Numbered from the stretch's first letter, positions 8,506 through 19,507 are shown. The stretch: 64,000 bases of DNA from Microbulbifer sp. YPW1 (GCF_013367775.1 NZ_CP055157.1:248001-312000), one strand, 5' to 3'. Translations and numbers: made by a program. Notes: a model not told the origin generated them from the sequence alone.

Positions 8506-9696
8506 TTACAGGCTCTGGTAGTAGTCCATCAGGATCTGTGCCACTTCCGGACGGGAGAATTCCGGGGGCGGCGCAATACCGTTACCCAGCATCTCGCGTA
8601 CCTTGGTGCCGGACAGCAGGATAAAGTCCTCTTTGGTGTGATCCGGCACATCGCGCATCATCACAACCCGATTCAGCTTCTTCGAGTAGGCAGTGTGGTC
8701 CGCACGGAAGATCTCAATCTCCAGCGCGCCCTCGGGCACTTTCTCATCGAAAATGGTCTGGGCATCAAACGCACCGTAGTAGTCGCCAACACCGGCGTGG
8801 TCACGACCAACAATCAGGTGGCTGCAGCCGCAGTTCTGGCGGAACACCGCATGCAGCACCGCCTCACGTGGACCAGCGTACAGCATGTCAAAACCGTAAC
8901 CGGTCACCATCACGGTATTTTTGGGGAAGTAGTCTTCCACCATTTTACGGATCGCCGCGTCACGCACATGCGCGGGGATATCGCCCGGCTTCAGCTGGCC
9001 CAGCAGCATGTGGATCAGCACACCATCCGCTTCTACCGCTTCCAGCGCCATTTTGCACAGCTCTTCATGTGCGCGGTGCATCGGGTTGCGGGTCTGGAAG
9101 GCAACAACCTTGCTCCAGCCATGCTCGACGAACTCATTGCGGATTTCTACTGCGGTACGGAAGGTATCCGGAAAATCCGCCTGGAAGTAGCTGAAGTTCA
9201 GCACCTCGATCGACCCGGAAATCAGCTGGCGACCGGCGCCCTTGAAGGTAGCCACACCCGGATGGGCGTCATCCAGGGTACCGAACACGTGCTCGGCAAT
9301 AGTGTTCACCTGTTCGTCGCTGACGGTTTCGATGGCTTCCACATCCATTACCGCCAGTACCGGATTGCCCTCTACATTGGGGTCGCGCAGTGCGATACGC
9401 TTGGCGCCAGCGATAGCGGAAGTATCTTCCACCATGTTGACCACCGGCACCGGCCAGAAGAGGCCGTCTACCGTGCGCAGGGTCTCTGCAACACTCAGGG
9501 TGTCGGCCAGGTTCATATAACCGTGCAGCGGGTTGAAGTAACCAGCACCCAGCATCACGGCATTGGCCGCGGCGGCGGAGCTGACCACGATGGACGGCAG
9601 GGATTCCGCCTCATGCATCAGCTGATGATGGCGCTCACTGTCGTAAACAAAGCGGGGCTGCAGCTCGACACTGCCGTGTGGGCGAACCAGGGACAT
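8506..9696 (-). CDS. sat: ATP sulfurylase, Sat type
   Basis: The enzyme makes adenosine 5'-phosphosulfate and pyrophosphate from ATP and sulfate, the first step of sulfate activation. The 396-residue chain has the two diagnostic motifs of monomeric-type Sat, QTRNPMHRAHE (201-211) and GRDHAG (297-302). It has no APS-kinase-like C-terminal domain. This is unrelated to the CysD/CysN heteromer used by E. coli. No partner gene for sulfate reduction is nearby, although cysE lies about 50 kb away in the same window. An assimilatory role is inferred. Confidence 0.95.
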   Translation of the reverse strand: MSLVRPHGSVELQPRFVYDSERHHQLMHEAESLPSIVVSSAAAANAVMLGAGYFNPLHGYMNLADTLSVAETLRTVDGLFWPVPVVNMVEDTSAIAGAKRIALRDPNVEGNPVLAVMDVEAIETVSDEQVNTIAEHVFGTLDDAHPGVATFKGAGRQLISGSIEVLNFSYFQADFPDTFRTAVEIRNEFVEHGWSKVVAFQTRNPMHRAHEELCKMALEAVEADGVLIHMLLGQLKPGDIPAHVRDAAIRKMVEDYFPKNTVMVTGYGFDMLYAGPREAVLHAVFRQNCGCSHLIVGRDHAGVGDYYGAFDAQTIFDEKVPEGALEIEIFRADHTAYSKKLNRVVMMRDVPDHTKEDFILLSGTKVREMLGNGIAPPPEFSRPEVAQILMDYYQSL

Positions 9697-9749
9697 TCGG
9701 AACTCCTGAGATTGGTTACAGATTATTGGATCGAATTTTTGAGCGCCAC

Positions 9750-9777
9750 ATTATACGGATTCCGGCGCTGGCACCAA
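9750..9777 (-). promoter_or_regulatory. Sigma-70 promoter for sat
   Basis: On the minus strand TTGGTG (9777-9772) and consensus TATAAT (9755-9750) are 16 bases apart. Predicted transcription starts about 47 bases ahead of the sat ATG. Confidence 0.7.
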
Positions 9778-9833
9778 GTATCAACGACGCTGTAGCTTAG
9801 AACGCTTGGTGAGGACACCAGAACTCAAAGACG

Positions 9834-9839
9834 TATAAT
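9834..9839 (+). promoter_or_regulatory. Probable -10 box for the DegS-like gene
   Basis: A consensus TATAAT overlaps the first possible ATG (9838) of the protease gene. This argues that translation begins at the GTG at 9862 instead, because the transcript would start near 9846. No clear -35 hexamer is seen at standard spacing. Confidence 0.5.
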
Positions 9840-9861
9840 GACCCCAAATCAAGGAGTCCCT

Positions 9862-11004
9862 GTGTCATTACAACGTTTCTTGCAAGACTGGGCCATACCA
9901 GCCCTTATCGGTCTCGCGATGGCCGCAGCGCTACTGCTGCTGTTCCCCCACCTGCGGGGCCAGACCGAGAAAGTACCCACAGTGGGGAGCTTCCAGGGTC
10001 CGGTATCCTATGCCAGCGCGGTCAACCTGGCCGGCCCGGCGGTGGTCAACATTTTCACCCGCAAGGTAGTGTCCCAACGCAGACACCCACTCTATAACCA
10101 CCCCCTGTACCGACGCCTGCTGGATAACATGAATCTGCCGCAACAGGAGCGAATGCAGTCCAATCTGGGCTCCGGGGTGATCGTCAATGCGCACGGCTAC
10201 ATTCTAACCAACTACCACGTTGTCTCCGGGGCCGAAGAAATTGCAGTGGTGCTTGCGGATGGGCGCGAGGCACAGGCAAAACTGGTGGGTTCGGATGCGG
10301 ATTTCGATCTGGCAGTGCTCAGGGTCGAACTGGACAGCCTTACCGCCATTGAAGTGGGCGACCCGGATAAAGCCCAGGTGGGAGATGTGGTGCTCGCTAT
10401 TGGCAACCCCTTCGGTGTGGGCCAGACGGTCACACAGGGGATCATCAGTGCGACCGGGCGCGACCTCGCGAGTACCGGTAACGGCAGCTACCTGCAGAAT
10501 TTCCTGCAGACCGACGCTGCGGTTAACCCGGGCAACTCCGGCGGCGCACTGGTAGACGCCTACGGAAAGTTGCTGGGTATCAACACCTCGATCCTCAATC
10601 AAAGTGGCTCCACAGGCGGTATCAGCTTCGCGATTCCAGCCAATATCGCGCTCAAGATCATGCAGGACATCATTGAATTCGGTCGCGTGGTTCCCGGCTG
10701 GCTCGGCATCGAGGCCCAGACTCTCTCGCCACAACTGGCGCGATCATTCAATCTGGCCTCTACCAACGGCGTCATCATCACTGCCACTTACAATCAGGGA
10801 CCAGCCTCCCTGGCGGGCCTCAAACCGGGCGATGTGATCACTCATATCAATGGCGATCCGATCAATGACGGCAAGCACGGTGTCGCCGCCATGGCCACCC
10901 TGAGGCCCGGGGAAGTGGTCACCATCACCTATATCCGCGACCGCGAGGTGCGCACCACCCAGGCCACGGTTTCGGAAAAGCCGCAGCCCCAAGCCAGGGA
11001 CTAA
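9862..11004 (+). CDS. degS: DegS/AlgW-like periplasmic site-1 serine protease
   Basis: Family members cleave the anti-sigma factor RseA/MucA when their PDZ domain senses misfolded porin tails. The 380-residue protein has one N-terminal membrane anchor (about 10-30). The trypsin-like domain has catalytic His119 (TNYHVV), Asp149 (DFDLAVL) and Ser226 (GNSGG), and one C-terminal PDZ domain follows (about 270-370). The GTG start is preferred because AAGGAG lies five bases upstream and a -10 box overlaps the earlier ATG. The nearby hisD-hisG-murA set is the context of algW in Pseudomonas. Confidence 0.9.
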   Translation: MSLQRFLQDWAIPALIGLAMAAALLLLFPHLRGQTEKVPTVGSFQGPVSYASAVNLAGPAVVNIFTRKVVSQRRHPLYNHPLYRRLLDNMNLPQQERMQSNLGSGVIVNAHGYILTNYHVVSGAEEIAVVLADGREAQAKLVGSDADFDLAVLRVELDSLTAIEVGDPDKAQVGDVVLAIGNPFGVGQTVTQGIISATGRDLASTGNGSYLQNFLQTDAAVNPGNSGGALVDAYGKLLGINTSILNQSGSTGGISFAIPANIALKIMQDIIEFGRVVPGWLGIEAQTLSPQLARSFNLASTNGVIITATYNQGPASLAGLKPGDVITHINGDPINDGKHGVAAMATLRPGEVVTITYIRDREVRTTQATVSEKPQPQARD

Positions 11005-11071
11005 CCCCGGAAGTTAACGCCCGCCCGGGAAACGAAAACAAGCAACAATAAATACATGGAAGGGTTTGATC

Positions 11072-11560
11072 ATGCTGAAATCACTGTGGTTTCCACTGCT
11101 GCTCGCACTACTCACTGGTACCGCCAACGCTGAGACCAACGACCACGCTGAACTGAAAACCCTGCTCGACCAGTTCCTGGCCGGTGCCGCGAGCGACATC
11201 CAGGTTCACCAGCGCTTCTGGGCGGAAGACCTGATTTACACCAGCTCCAGCGGACAGCGGTTCGGCAAACAGAAGATCATACAAGGCATGCGCTCAGCAA
11301 AGAGCGAAGCAAAAGACGGGGAAAAGGCCGAATCAAACAGCATTCGGTATCGCGCCGAAGATACCGATATTCGGCTGTTTGATGAAACTGCAATAGTGGC
11401 ATTCAGGCTGATCGCAGAATCGAAACCCGCAGACGGCAACGCGGGCTCGAGCACTCCGGAAAGCGAATATTTCAATACCGGCACATTTATCAAGCGCGAC
11501 GGCCAGTGGCGCGCGGTAGCCTGGCAGGCGACCAAAATTCCAGCCTCACCCACTCCCTGA
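11072..11560 (+). CDS. Secreted NTF2-like (DUF4440/SnoaL-like) protein
   Basis: The 162-residue protein starts at an ATG with GGAAGGG seven bases upstream; an in-frame TTG two codons earlier is less likely. It has a typical signal peptide (residues 1 to about 19, ending ANA). The mature part resembles DUF4440/NTF2-like folds: an early LDQFLAGAA helix, RFWAEDLIYTSSSG, and a late GQWRAVAWQATKI strand pair. The function of such secreted members is unknown. It follows the DegS-like gene by 67 bases and could be cotranscribed. Confidence 0.75.
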   Translation: MLKSLWFPLLLALLTGTANAETNDHAELKTLLDQFLAGAASDIQVHQRFWAEDLIYTSSSGQRFGKQKIIQGMRSAKSEAKDGEKAESNSIRYRAEDTDIRLFDETAIVAFRLIAESKPADGNAGSSTPESEYFNTGTFIKRDGQWRAVAWQATKIPASPTP

Positions 11561-11581
11561 ATCGCAGACAGAGCGACAAAC

Positions 11582-11611
11582 AAAAAAGCCGAGGTCGGAA
11601 CCGCGGCTTTA
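11582..11611 (-). terminator. Intrinsic terminator downstream of hisD
   Basis: AAAGCCG (11585-11591) and CGGCTTT (11604-11610) form the outer stem, with a further GG/CC pairing inside. The T-run is longer on the minus strand, so it mainly ends hisD transcription. It may also act weakly on the converging plus-strand gene. Confidence 0.75.
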
Positions 11612-11654
11612 GCACTTTACCTGTCTACGTCGGGCTGGCAGCCAGAAGCGGCGA

Positions 11655-12968
11655 TCAACCGTCTTCCGCCACCCGATATTCCGCAGATCGAGCGTGCGCC
11701 TCAAGCCCCTCCCCCCGCGCCAATACTGAAGCAACGCGCCCAAGCGCGTCCGCTCCCTGTGGCGAGCAGTAGATGACCGAGCTGCGCTTCTGGAAATCGT
11801 ACACCCCGAGCGGCGAGGAGAAACGCGCGGTACCACTGGTGGGCAACACGTGGTTGGGCCCCGCGCAGTAATCCCCAAGTGCCTCTGCGGTATAGCGACC
11901 GAGGAAGATAGCACCCGCGTTGCGGATACTTGGCAAATACTGCTCCGGTTGATCTACGGATACCTCAAGGTGCTCCGGCGCAACGCGATTGGCCACTTCT
12001 ACGGCCTGCTCGAGATCCCGCACCAGAATCAGCGCGCCGCGATCAGCCAGGGAGCGACCAGCAATAGCCTCCCGGGAAAGCGTCGGCAGCAGTTTTTGCA
12101 GTGAGGCTTCCACCGCATCCAGGAAGGATGCATCCGGGGACAAGAGGATGGACTGCGCCTGCTCGTCATGCTCCGCCTGCGACAGCAGATCCATCGCAAT
12201 CCAGTCGGGATCGGTTTTGCCGTCGCAGATCACCAGGATCTCGGAGGGACCGGCAATCATATCGATGGCCACCTGACCAAACACCGCGCGCTTGGCGGAA
12301 GCGACAAAAATATTGCCAGGCCCCACGATTTTGTCCACTCGCGCAACAGTTTCCGTTCCGTAGGCCAACGCGGCAACCGCCTGCGCTCCGCCAATGGTAA
12401 ACACCCGGTCCACTCCGGCGATGGCCGCAGCGGCGAGTACCAGATCATTCAGCCGATCATCCGGCGCAGGCACCACCATCTGGATTTCATCCACCCCCGC
12501 AACTTTCGCCGGAATAGCATTCATCAGTACAGAGGATGGATAGCTGGCCTTGCCGCCCGGCACGTAGATACCCACGCGCTCCATCGGAGTAATTTGCTGA
12601 CCCAGGACCGTGCCGTCGGCTTCCTGATACTGCCAGGACGACTGCAGCTGGTGCTCGTGATAATCCCGCACCCGCTTGGCCGCCAGCTCCAGCGATGCGC
12701 GACTGTCGGCCGTAATACGTTCCAGCGCAGCGTGCAGCTGGGCTTTATCCAGGCAGTAATCCGCCGCGGATTGCAGGCTGCGCCGATCAAAGCGGTTGGT
12801 ATATTCGATGACTGCCGCGTCGCCGCGCACCCTTACCTGCTGCAGGATATCGGCAACCGCAGTCTCTACCTGATGGTCCGCCACTGACTCCCAGTCAAGA
12901 AGACGGTCCAACTCTGCGGAAAAGCCGGGTTTGCCGGCATCCAGCCGGCGGATGGAAAGTTCACTCAT
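11655..12968 (-). CDS. hisD: Histidinol dehydrogenase
   Basis: HisD oxidises histidinol to histidine in two NAD-dependent steps, the end of the pathway. The 437-residue protein shows [18 protein letters not shown], the [12 protein letters not shown] segment, and the zinc/catalytic region VAPEHLEV followed by [14 protein letters not shown]. Length fits the family. It follows hisG by 35 bases. In Pseudomonas hisC comes next; here a terminator follows, so hisC must be elsewhere. Confidence 0.96.
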   Translation of the reverse strand: MSELSIRRLDAGKPGFSAELDRLLDWESVADHQVETAVADILQQVRVRGDAAVIEYTNRFDRRSLQSAADYCLDKAQLHAALERITADSRASLELAAKRVRDYHEHQLQSSWQYQEADGTVLGQQITPMERVGIYVPGGKASYPSSVLMNAIPAKVAGVDEIQMVVPAPDDRLNDLVLAAAAIAGVDRVFTIGGAQAVAALAYGTETVARVDKIVGPGNIFVASAKRAVFGQVAIDMIAGPSEILVICDGKTDPDWIAMDLLSQAEHDEQAQSILLSPDASFLDAVEASLQKLLPTLSREAIAGRSLADRGALILVRDLEQAVEVANRVAPEHLEVSVDQPEQYLPSIRNAGAIFLGRYTAEALGDYCAGPNHVLPTSGTARFSSPLGVYDFQKRSSVIYCSPQGADALGRVASVLARGEGLEAHARSAEYRVAEDG

Positions 12969-13003
12969 AGTCGTTCGGTCGAAGATGCGTTTGCGGAGAG
13001 GTC

Positions 13004-13642
13004 TCAGTCGGCTTTCTGCGCGTTTACCGCCTGCGCCAGCTGTTCGATCAGCGCGCTGATTGCACTGTATTTCATTTTCATTGAGGCCTTGTTGACGATC
13101 AGGCGGCTGCTGATATCGGCAATGTGGTCCCGGGCCTCGAGGCCATTCGCCTTGAGGGTATTCCCGGTATCCACGATATCCACGATTTCATCCGCCAGAT
13201 CCATCAGCGGTGCCAGCTCCATCGCGCCGTACAGTTTGATGATATCCGCCTGACGCCCCTGGGCCGCGTAATACTGCTTGGCAGATTGCACAAACTTGGT
13301 TGCCACCTTGATACGGCCGCTGGGCAGTGCAGCCCCCTTGATACCCGCGGTCATCAGGCGACAGCGGGCAATATTCAGATCGAGCGGCTCATAGATATTG
13401 CTGTCGTCATGCTCCAGCAGGTTGTCCTTGCCGGCCACCCCCATATCCGCGGCACCGTGCTGCACATAGGTAGGCACATCCGAGCCCCGCAAAATCAGCA
13501 GGCGCACATTTTCCTGGTTGGTAGGGAAAATCAACTTGCGGCTTTTGGCAATGTCTTCCAGCGGCTCCAGGCCAGCAGCGGCCAGCAGCGGCAGCGTTTC
13601 TTTGAGAATACGCCCCTTGGTCAGGGCAATGGTGATCTGCAT
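13004..13642 (-). CDS. hisG: ATP phosphoribosyltransferase, short form
   Basis: HisG condenses ATP with PRPP, the first committed step of histidine synthesis. At 212 residues it is the short HisG(S) form, which lacks the C-terminal histidine-binding domain. In known species this form needs the HisRS-like regulator HisZ. The family pattern [11 protein letters not shown] is at the N-terminus, and [14 protein letters not shown] marks the PRPP loop. No hisZ gene is in this window. A GCCCGGC/GCCGGGC hairpin without a T-run (13665-13682) lies in the short leader; its role is unknown. Confidence 0.95.
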   Translation of the reverse strand: MQITIALTKGRILKETLPLLAAAGLEPLEDIAKSRKLIFPTNQENVRLLILRGSDVPTYVQHGAADMGVAGKDNLLEHDDSNIYEPLDLNIARCRLMTAGIKGAALPSGRIKVATKFVQSAKQYYAAQGRQADIIKLYGAMELAPLMDLADEIVDIVDTGNTLKANGLEARDHIADISSRLIVNKASMKMKYSAISALIEQLAQAVNAQKAD

Positions 13643-13800
13643 AACGATTATGATTATCTGATGCGCCCGGCAGGTGCCGGGCCGGAAGAAAGAGGCTAGC
13701 CCCCAATGCTCGCGGGAGCTTATCGACTCAGGGAGAGCTGCGCCAATAAAAATCTAGAATAAACCTAGACGGGAAACATATAGCCCCGCGAAACCGGCTA

Positions 13801-15362
<1,562 letters not shown>

Positions 15363-15479
15363 AGGTGGGGCTTACAGTCGTGTTAAAAACGCGCAAGTGT
15401 ACTGGAATAAGCAACCCGGCGCAGCCGCCATTCTCACGACGGTGCCGGGCCCTTACGAATTCTCGCGCATTCGGGCTCA

Positions 15480-16124
15480 TCAACCCACTTTGTCCGCCGC
15501 CGACCAGCTGGCAATGACTCTGTCGATATCACCGCCATTCGTCTGCATAGACTGAGAGAACTGGCCACGGAAGGTTTTACCAAGGTTGACGCCGTTCAGA
15601 ATCACGTTGATCAGTTTCCACTGTCCGCTGCGATTGCGGACCAGGGTATATGAGACCTTGGTCACACCCTCTTTGCTGCGCACTTCCTGCAATACATTGA
15701 CCCGGTTACCGCTCGGGGCGGCCCCTGGATTCAGCACTTTAACGTCCATATTCCCAAAGGTCGCAACACCCCGGGCAAACGTCGCCACCAGGTCGCGGCG
15801 GAAAGTACTGGCAAACTTGGCGCGCTGCGCCGGGGTCGCCTGCTTGGCGTACTTGCCCATCACCCCGCGGGCGATAAAGTCAAAGTCCACCACCGGCGCC
15901 AATACCCGATCAACCGCCGAGTAGTAACTTTGCGGGTTGGCGTTGACGTTCTTACCCTCGCTGCGGATTACTCCGAGCAATTCGTTGGAAACCCCTTCGA
16001 TCACGGTATAAGGATTCTGCGCAGCGGAGGCAAAAGGTGCCACGCAACACAGCAAGAAAACGGATAACAGTGCCCGAACGCGGGTGGTAATCCGCTGATC
16101 AGATTTTCGGGTCTGGATGGTCAT
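15480..16124 (-). CDS. mlaC: MlaC-family periplasmic phospholipid-binding protein
   Basis: MlaC shuttles phospholipids between the outer-membrane MlaA complex and the inner-membrane MlaFEDB transporter. The 214-residue protein has a signal peptide (1 to about 35, ending ASA). The mature MlaC/Ttg2D pattern includes DFDFIARGVMGKYAK, the FRRDLVATFARGV helix, and GQWKLINVILNGVNLGKTFRGQF. The ATG start is preferred to a GTG five codons upstream; neither has a strong ribosome site. Unusually, mlaF, mlaE and mlaD are not upstream and mlaB is not downstream, although the flanking genes (ibaG-murA and kdsD-kdsC) keep their canonical places. Confidence 0.9.
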   Translation of the reverse strand: MTIQTRKSDQRITTRVRALLSVFLLCCVAPFASAAQNPYTVIEGVSNELLGVIRSEGKNVNANPQSYYSAVDRVLAPVVDFDFIARGVMGKYAKQATPAQRAKFASTFRRDLVATFARGVATFGNMDVKVLNPGAAPSGNRVNVLQEVRSKEGVTKVSYTLVRNRSGQWKLINVILNGVNLGKTFRGQFSQSMQTNGGDIDRVIASWSAADKVG

Positions 16125-16627
16125 GGCGGGCGCTCTCACAGAATATCTCCCATTGGCAATTCGTCCCTTGGATACTCGCCACGAGAAAAAGTGTCGTGGC
16201 GACGCCGAAATTTTTCGCTGGTGGGCTGGAGTGACCGATTTCCCGTTCGGTCTTTCTCGGTAGCTGACAATAGCGGCGGCAAACTATACCATGGCGGCGC
16301 TTCGGGCAAGCGGCACTGGGTCACTATCGCCGTGCTGACCGGTCGCGCTCCCCGCCTACAAACCGCCAGCCCGGGGGCAGCTACCGGGCCAAGCCGGCAT
16401 ATCGGGCGATGAGGCCAAAACCGGATTCCGCCAGCACTAGCTGAGTTTAGCTGTGCAATAGCATTTGCGGCGCGCCCCACATTAAAAGGTTAGCACGTCA
16501 GCACCCCGGACCGCGGTACAGAGCCACCGCAAGCCGGTACCCAGAAACGACAACGCTTCTCTAAACTGAACAGCAGCGGGACCAACTCTCACGGGCCCCG
16601 CCCTAGCGAACCCTGGCGAGATTTACT
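16125..16627. other. Divergent intergenic region between mlaC and kdsD
   Basis: Just over 500 bases without a convincing gene lie where mlaF, mlaE and mlaD occur in relatives. I looked for ABC-ATPase, permease or MCE-domain remnants in the minus frames and found none. Two small hairpins are visible: CGCCACGA paired with TCGTGGCG (16177-16184 and 16194-16201), and a GACCGA/TCGGTC pair near 16233-16251. The region must carry the promoters for both flanking genes, but I cannot assign hexamers with confidence. Confidence 0.55.
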
Positions 16628-17599
16628 ATGGGAACAGATCTGATCATTGAGGCCGGACGCCGTACCATTTCCATGGAGGCCGACGCGGTAGCTGCACTGG
16701 AGCCCCGCATCGGCGACGAGTTCAAACGGGCCTGCGAGCTGATTCTTTCCTGCAAGGGCCGCGTGATCGTATCCGGCATGGGCAAATCCGGTCATATAGG
16801 CCGCAAGATTGCCGCCACCCTCGCCAGCACCGGCACGCCGAGCTTCTTTGTCCATCCAGGCGAGGCAAGCCATGGGGACCTGGGCATGATCACCCGCCAG
16901 GACCTGGTAATCACCATTTCCAACTCGGGCACCTCCGCAGAGGTGCTCACCCTGCTGCCCCTGCTCAAGCGCCTCGGCATCCCCATGATCAGCATGACCG
17001 GCAAGCCGGACTCACCACTCGCGCAATCCGCCGATGTGAACCTCGACATCGCCGTAGACACCGAGGCCTGCCCGCTCAACCTGGCACCCACATCCTCAAC
17101 CACGGTCACCCTGGTAATGGGTGACGCCCTCGCGGTAGCGCTGCTGGAAGCGCGCGGTTTTACCGCCGAGGACTTTGCATTTTCCCACCCGGGAGGTGCG
17201 CTGGGTCGCCAGCTGCTGCTTAAGGTGGAGGATGTCATGCACGCCGGTGATGAATTGCCCCAAGTAGCGCCGGAAACGCCGCTTTCCACCGCGCTGCTGG
17301 AGATGACCAGCAAGGGCTTTGGCATGACAACCGTAGTCGATAGCAATGGCTGCCTGCTGGGCGTATTCACCGACGGTGACCTGCGCCGGGTGATCGACCA
17401 GAAGCAGGAGCTGGATAGTGCCACCATGGACCAGGTAATGAGCCGCCGCCCCAAAACCGTCAGCGCCCACACCCTCGCCGCAGAAGCGCTGCGCATCATG
17501 GAAGACAACAAGATTACAGCACTGGTCGTCGAGGACCCCGAACACCACCCCATCGGACTCCTGCATATGCACGATATTTTGCGCGCTGGAGTCATCTGA
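16628..17599 (+). CDS. kdsD: D-arabinose 5-phosphate isomerase
   Basis: KdsD converts ribulose 5-phosphate to arabinose 5-phosphate, the precursor of KDO in lipopolysaccharide. The 323-residue protein has an N-terminal SIS domain (about 35-180) with VSGMGKSGHIG (48-58) and later SNSGTSAEV, then two CBS domains (about 205-262 and 270-323). It opens the kds-lpt block and is followed by kdsC after 79 bases. Confidence 0.95.
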   Translation: MGTDLIIEAGRRTISMEADAVAALEPRIGDEFKRACELILSCKGRVIVSGMGKSGHIGRKIAATLASTGTPSFFVHPGEASHGDLGMITRQDLVITISNSGTSAEVLTLLPLLKRLGIPMISMTGKPDSPLAQSADVNLDIAVDTEACPLNLAPTSSTTVTLVMGDALAVALLEARGFTAEDFAFSHPGGALGRQLLLKVEDVMHAGDELPQVAPETPLSTALLEMTSKGFGMTTVVDSNGCLLGVFTDGDLRRVIDQKQELDSATMDQVMSRRPKTVSAHTLAAEALRIMEDNKITALVVEDPEHHPIGLLHMHDILRAGVI

Positions 17600-17678
17600 T
17601 CCGGTTCTCGCAAGCCCGGTATCCGGGCGCACAGATACCCGCCTGAAACAATAGTTATATAGATAGAAGAGAATCCCC

Positions 17679-18239
17679 GTGAACCAGCTGCAACCGCACA
17701 CAGAACAGGACATCCGCGACAAACTGAGCCGGGTGCGCCACTTGATCCTCGACGTGGACGGAGTGCTTACCGACGGCCGGCTGTATTTCGACAACCATGG
17801 AAACGAGCTGAAAACCTTCCATACACTGGATGGTCATGGCATCAAGATGCTGCAGCAATCCGGCGTCGCCGTGGCAATCATTACTGGCCGCCGCAGCTCC
17901 CTGGTGGAAAAGCGCGCACACGACCTGGGGATTACCCGCCTGATCCAGGGCCGGGAAGACAAATACACGGCGTTTCTGGAGCTGTTCGCCAACGAGCCCT
18001 ACGATATGCAGCACATCGCCTACATGGGAGACGACTATCCGGACCTGCAACTGATGACCCGGGTAGGCTGCCCGATCGCGGTCCCCAATGCCGCTCCACC
18101 GGTACTCGAACGCGCACTGTTTGTCACCGAACGCAGCGGCGGCCTGGGTGCCGTACGCGAAGTGTGCGACCGGATCATGCACGCTCAGGACACCTTCAAC
18201 GCGGCACTGGCACCTTACCTCGCCCACGGTGAAAGGTAA
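17679..18239 (+). CDS. kdsC: 3-deoxy-D-manno-octulosonate 8-phosphate phosphatase
   Basis: KdsC removes the phosphate from KDO-8-phosphate. The 186-residue HAD-fold protein has the C0-type catalytic motif DVDGVLTDG starting at residue 25 (Asp25 nucleophile, Asp27), motif II/III elements IITGRRS and QGREDK, and the terminal MGDDYPDL aspartates. Its start is GTG. It follows kdsD and precedes lptC, the conserved order. Confidence 0.95.
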   Translation: MNQLQPHTEQDIRDKLSRVRHLILDVDGVLTDGRLYFDNHGNELKTFHTLDGHGIKMLQQSGVAVAIITGRRSSLVEKRAHDLGITRLIQGREDKYTAFLELFANEPYDMQHIAYMGDDYPDLQLMTRVGCPIAVPNAAPPVLERALFVTERSGGLGAVREVCDRIMHAQDTFNAALAPYLAHGER

Positions 18240-18333
18240 TCTGTCGCGCCATCACCTGAACCAACAGACCGCTGCGAAGACTAAAAGAGCGGCCACCTGA
18301 GATTGGCTGCCCACTCAAGGAAACCAAAACCGA

Positions 18334-18897
18334 ATGCGCACCTGGCTCCCCCTGGTCATTGTTGTCACCCTTATCTCACTTGGGCTGTGGTTTACCGAAA
18401 GCCCACCTGAGCAGCTGATGGGCAAGCGCCCCACCCAGCAGGAACACAACAAGGCTGCGGACCTCATCATCCGGGATGCCCGGACGCGCCACTTCAGCGC
18501 TGCGGGTACGCTCGCCTATGAAGTGGACGCCGAGCGCGTGACCTTTTTCCAGTTCGCGCGCCGCGACCGCGCGGACCTCACCGAGCCGCGCATGATGTTC
18601 TATCAAGGCGAGGATTCCCGCTGGCGCACGGAGTCCCGCTCTGGGGTCGCCTACAACAACGGCCAGAAAGTGGTGCTGCGCGGGGACGTCTCGATCCGGG
18701 AACTACCGGAACCAGGCATTACCCTGCGCACCCCCAGTATTACGATCAAGCCGCGTGAAGAATTCGCCGAAACGGATAAACGCGTTACCATTACCGACGG
18801 TCCAAATCGCACCACAGGCAAAGGCCTGCGCGCCGACCTGAAAAAAGACAAAGTAGAAATCCTGTCTGACGTGGAAAGCAGCTATGAAGCCCAATGA
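18334..18897 (+). CDS. lptC: LPS export protein LptC
   Basis: LptC anchors in the inner membrane and passes lipopolysaccharide from LptB2FG to LptA. The 187-residue protein has one N-terminal membrane helix (about 3-22) and a periplasmic beta-jellyroll with the family pattern RHFSAAGTLAYEVDAERVTFF. Its 3' end overlaps the lptA start by 14 bases in another frame, implying coupled translation. Confidence 0.92.
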   Translation: MRTWLPLVIVVTLISLGLWFTESPPEQLMGKRPTQQEHNKAADLIIRDARTRHFSAAGTLAYEVDAERVTFFQFARRDRADLTEPRMMFYQGEDSRWRTESRSGVAYNNGQKVVLRGDVSIRELPEPGITLRTPSITIKPREEFAETDKRVTITDGPNRTTGKGLRADLKKDKVEILSDVESSYEAQ

Positions 18898-19435
18898 CTC
18901 GACCCGCCGACCGGCGCGCAGCATCTTCCGTGCAGCCGGCGCTACATTCCTCGCCACGCTGCTGTTCGCCGCCAACACCCTGGCCCTCCCCAATGACCGG
19001 GAACAGCCGGTCAAGGTTTCCGCTGACAAACTGGAAGCCAATCGCAGCAAAAACCTCTCGGTGTACAGCGGCAACGTGGTCATCAGTCAGGGTTCCCTGC
19101 AGATTCGCGCCGACCGCGTGGAGGTCCACGGCAACACCAAGGGTGAAATCAACAAGGTGGTTGCCACCGGCAAGCCGGCGCACTTCCAGCAACAGGTCGA
19201 GGAAAGTACCACCCCGGTCAAAGCGCGCGCCAAACGTATCGAGTTCCTGGTGAGCAGCGACGCCCTGCAACTTACCGGGGAAGCGTTTGTCGATCGCGAT
19301 GGCAACACCCTGTCCGCCGAGCGCATCGACTACGACCTCAATAGCGAACAGATGCAGGCTCAGGGACAATCAGAGCAGAAGCGCGTAGAGATGATCTGGA
19401 AACCGGAATCCAAACCGGCACAAAACGACCAGTAA
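18884..19435 (+). CDS. lptA: LPS periplasmic bridge protein LptA
   Basis: LptA monomers stack into the periplasmic bridge that carries lipopolysaccharide to LptDE. The 183 residues comprise a signal peptide (about 1-35) and the OstA-like beta-jellyroll with QPVKVSADKLEANRSKN, YSGNVVISQGSLQIRADRVEV and LTGEAFVDRDGNTLSAERIDYDL-type repeats. It starts inside lptC and precedes lptB. Confidence 0.94.
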   Translation: MKPNDSTRRPARSIFRAAGATFLATLLFAANTLALPNDREQPVKVSADKLEANRSKNLSVYSGNVVISQGSLQIRADRVEVHGNTKGEINKVVATGKPAHFQQQVEESTTPVKARAKRIEFLVSSDALQLTGEAFVDRDGNTLSAERIDYDLNSEQMQAQGQSEQKRVEMIWKPESKPAQNDQ

Positions 19436-19507
19436 GCGCCCCCTGCCCGACACTCAATATTTAACAAGTGGCTGCCCGCAGCAGCCCTTCAGATACCGGA
19501 TTGCAAC

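Noticed and set aside
8488..9795. A 435-codon open frame on the plus strand opposite sat
   Set aside because: It mirrors the sat gene, is His/Gln-rich as expected from antisense codons, has no ribosome site and no family motif. sat itself has clear catalytic motifs, promoter and terminator.
16136..16480. A minus-strand open frame of 114 codons upstream of mlaC, considered as an mlaD remnant
   Set aside because: The translation has no membrane helix or MCE-domain pattern and low-complexity Pro/Arg content; nothing ties it to mlaD.
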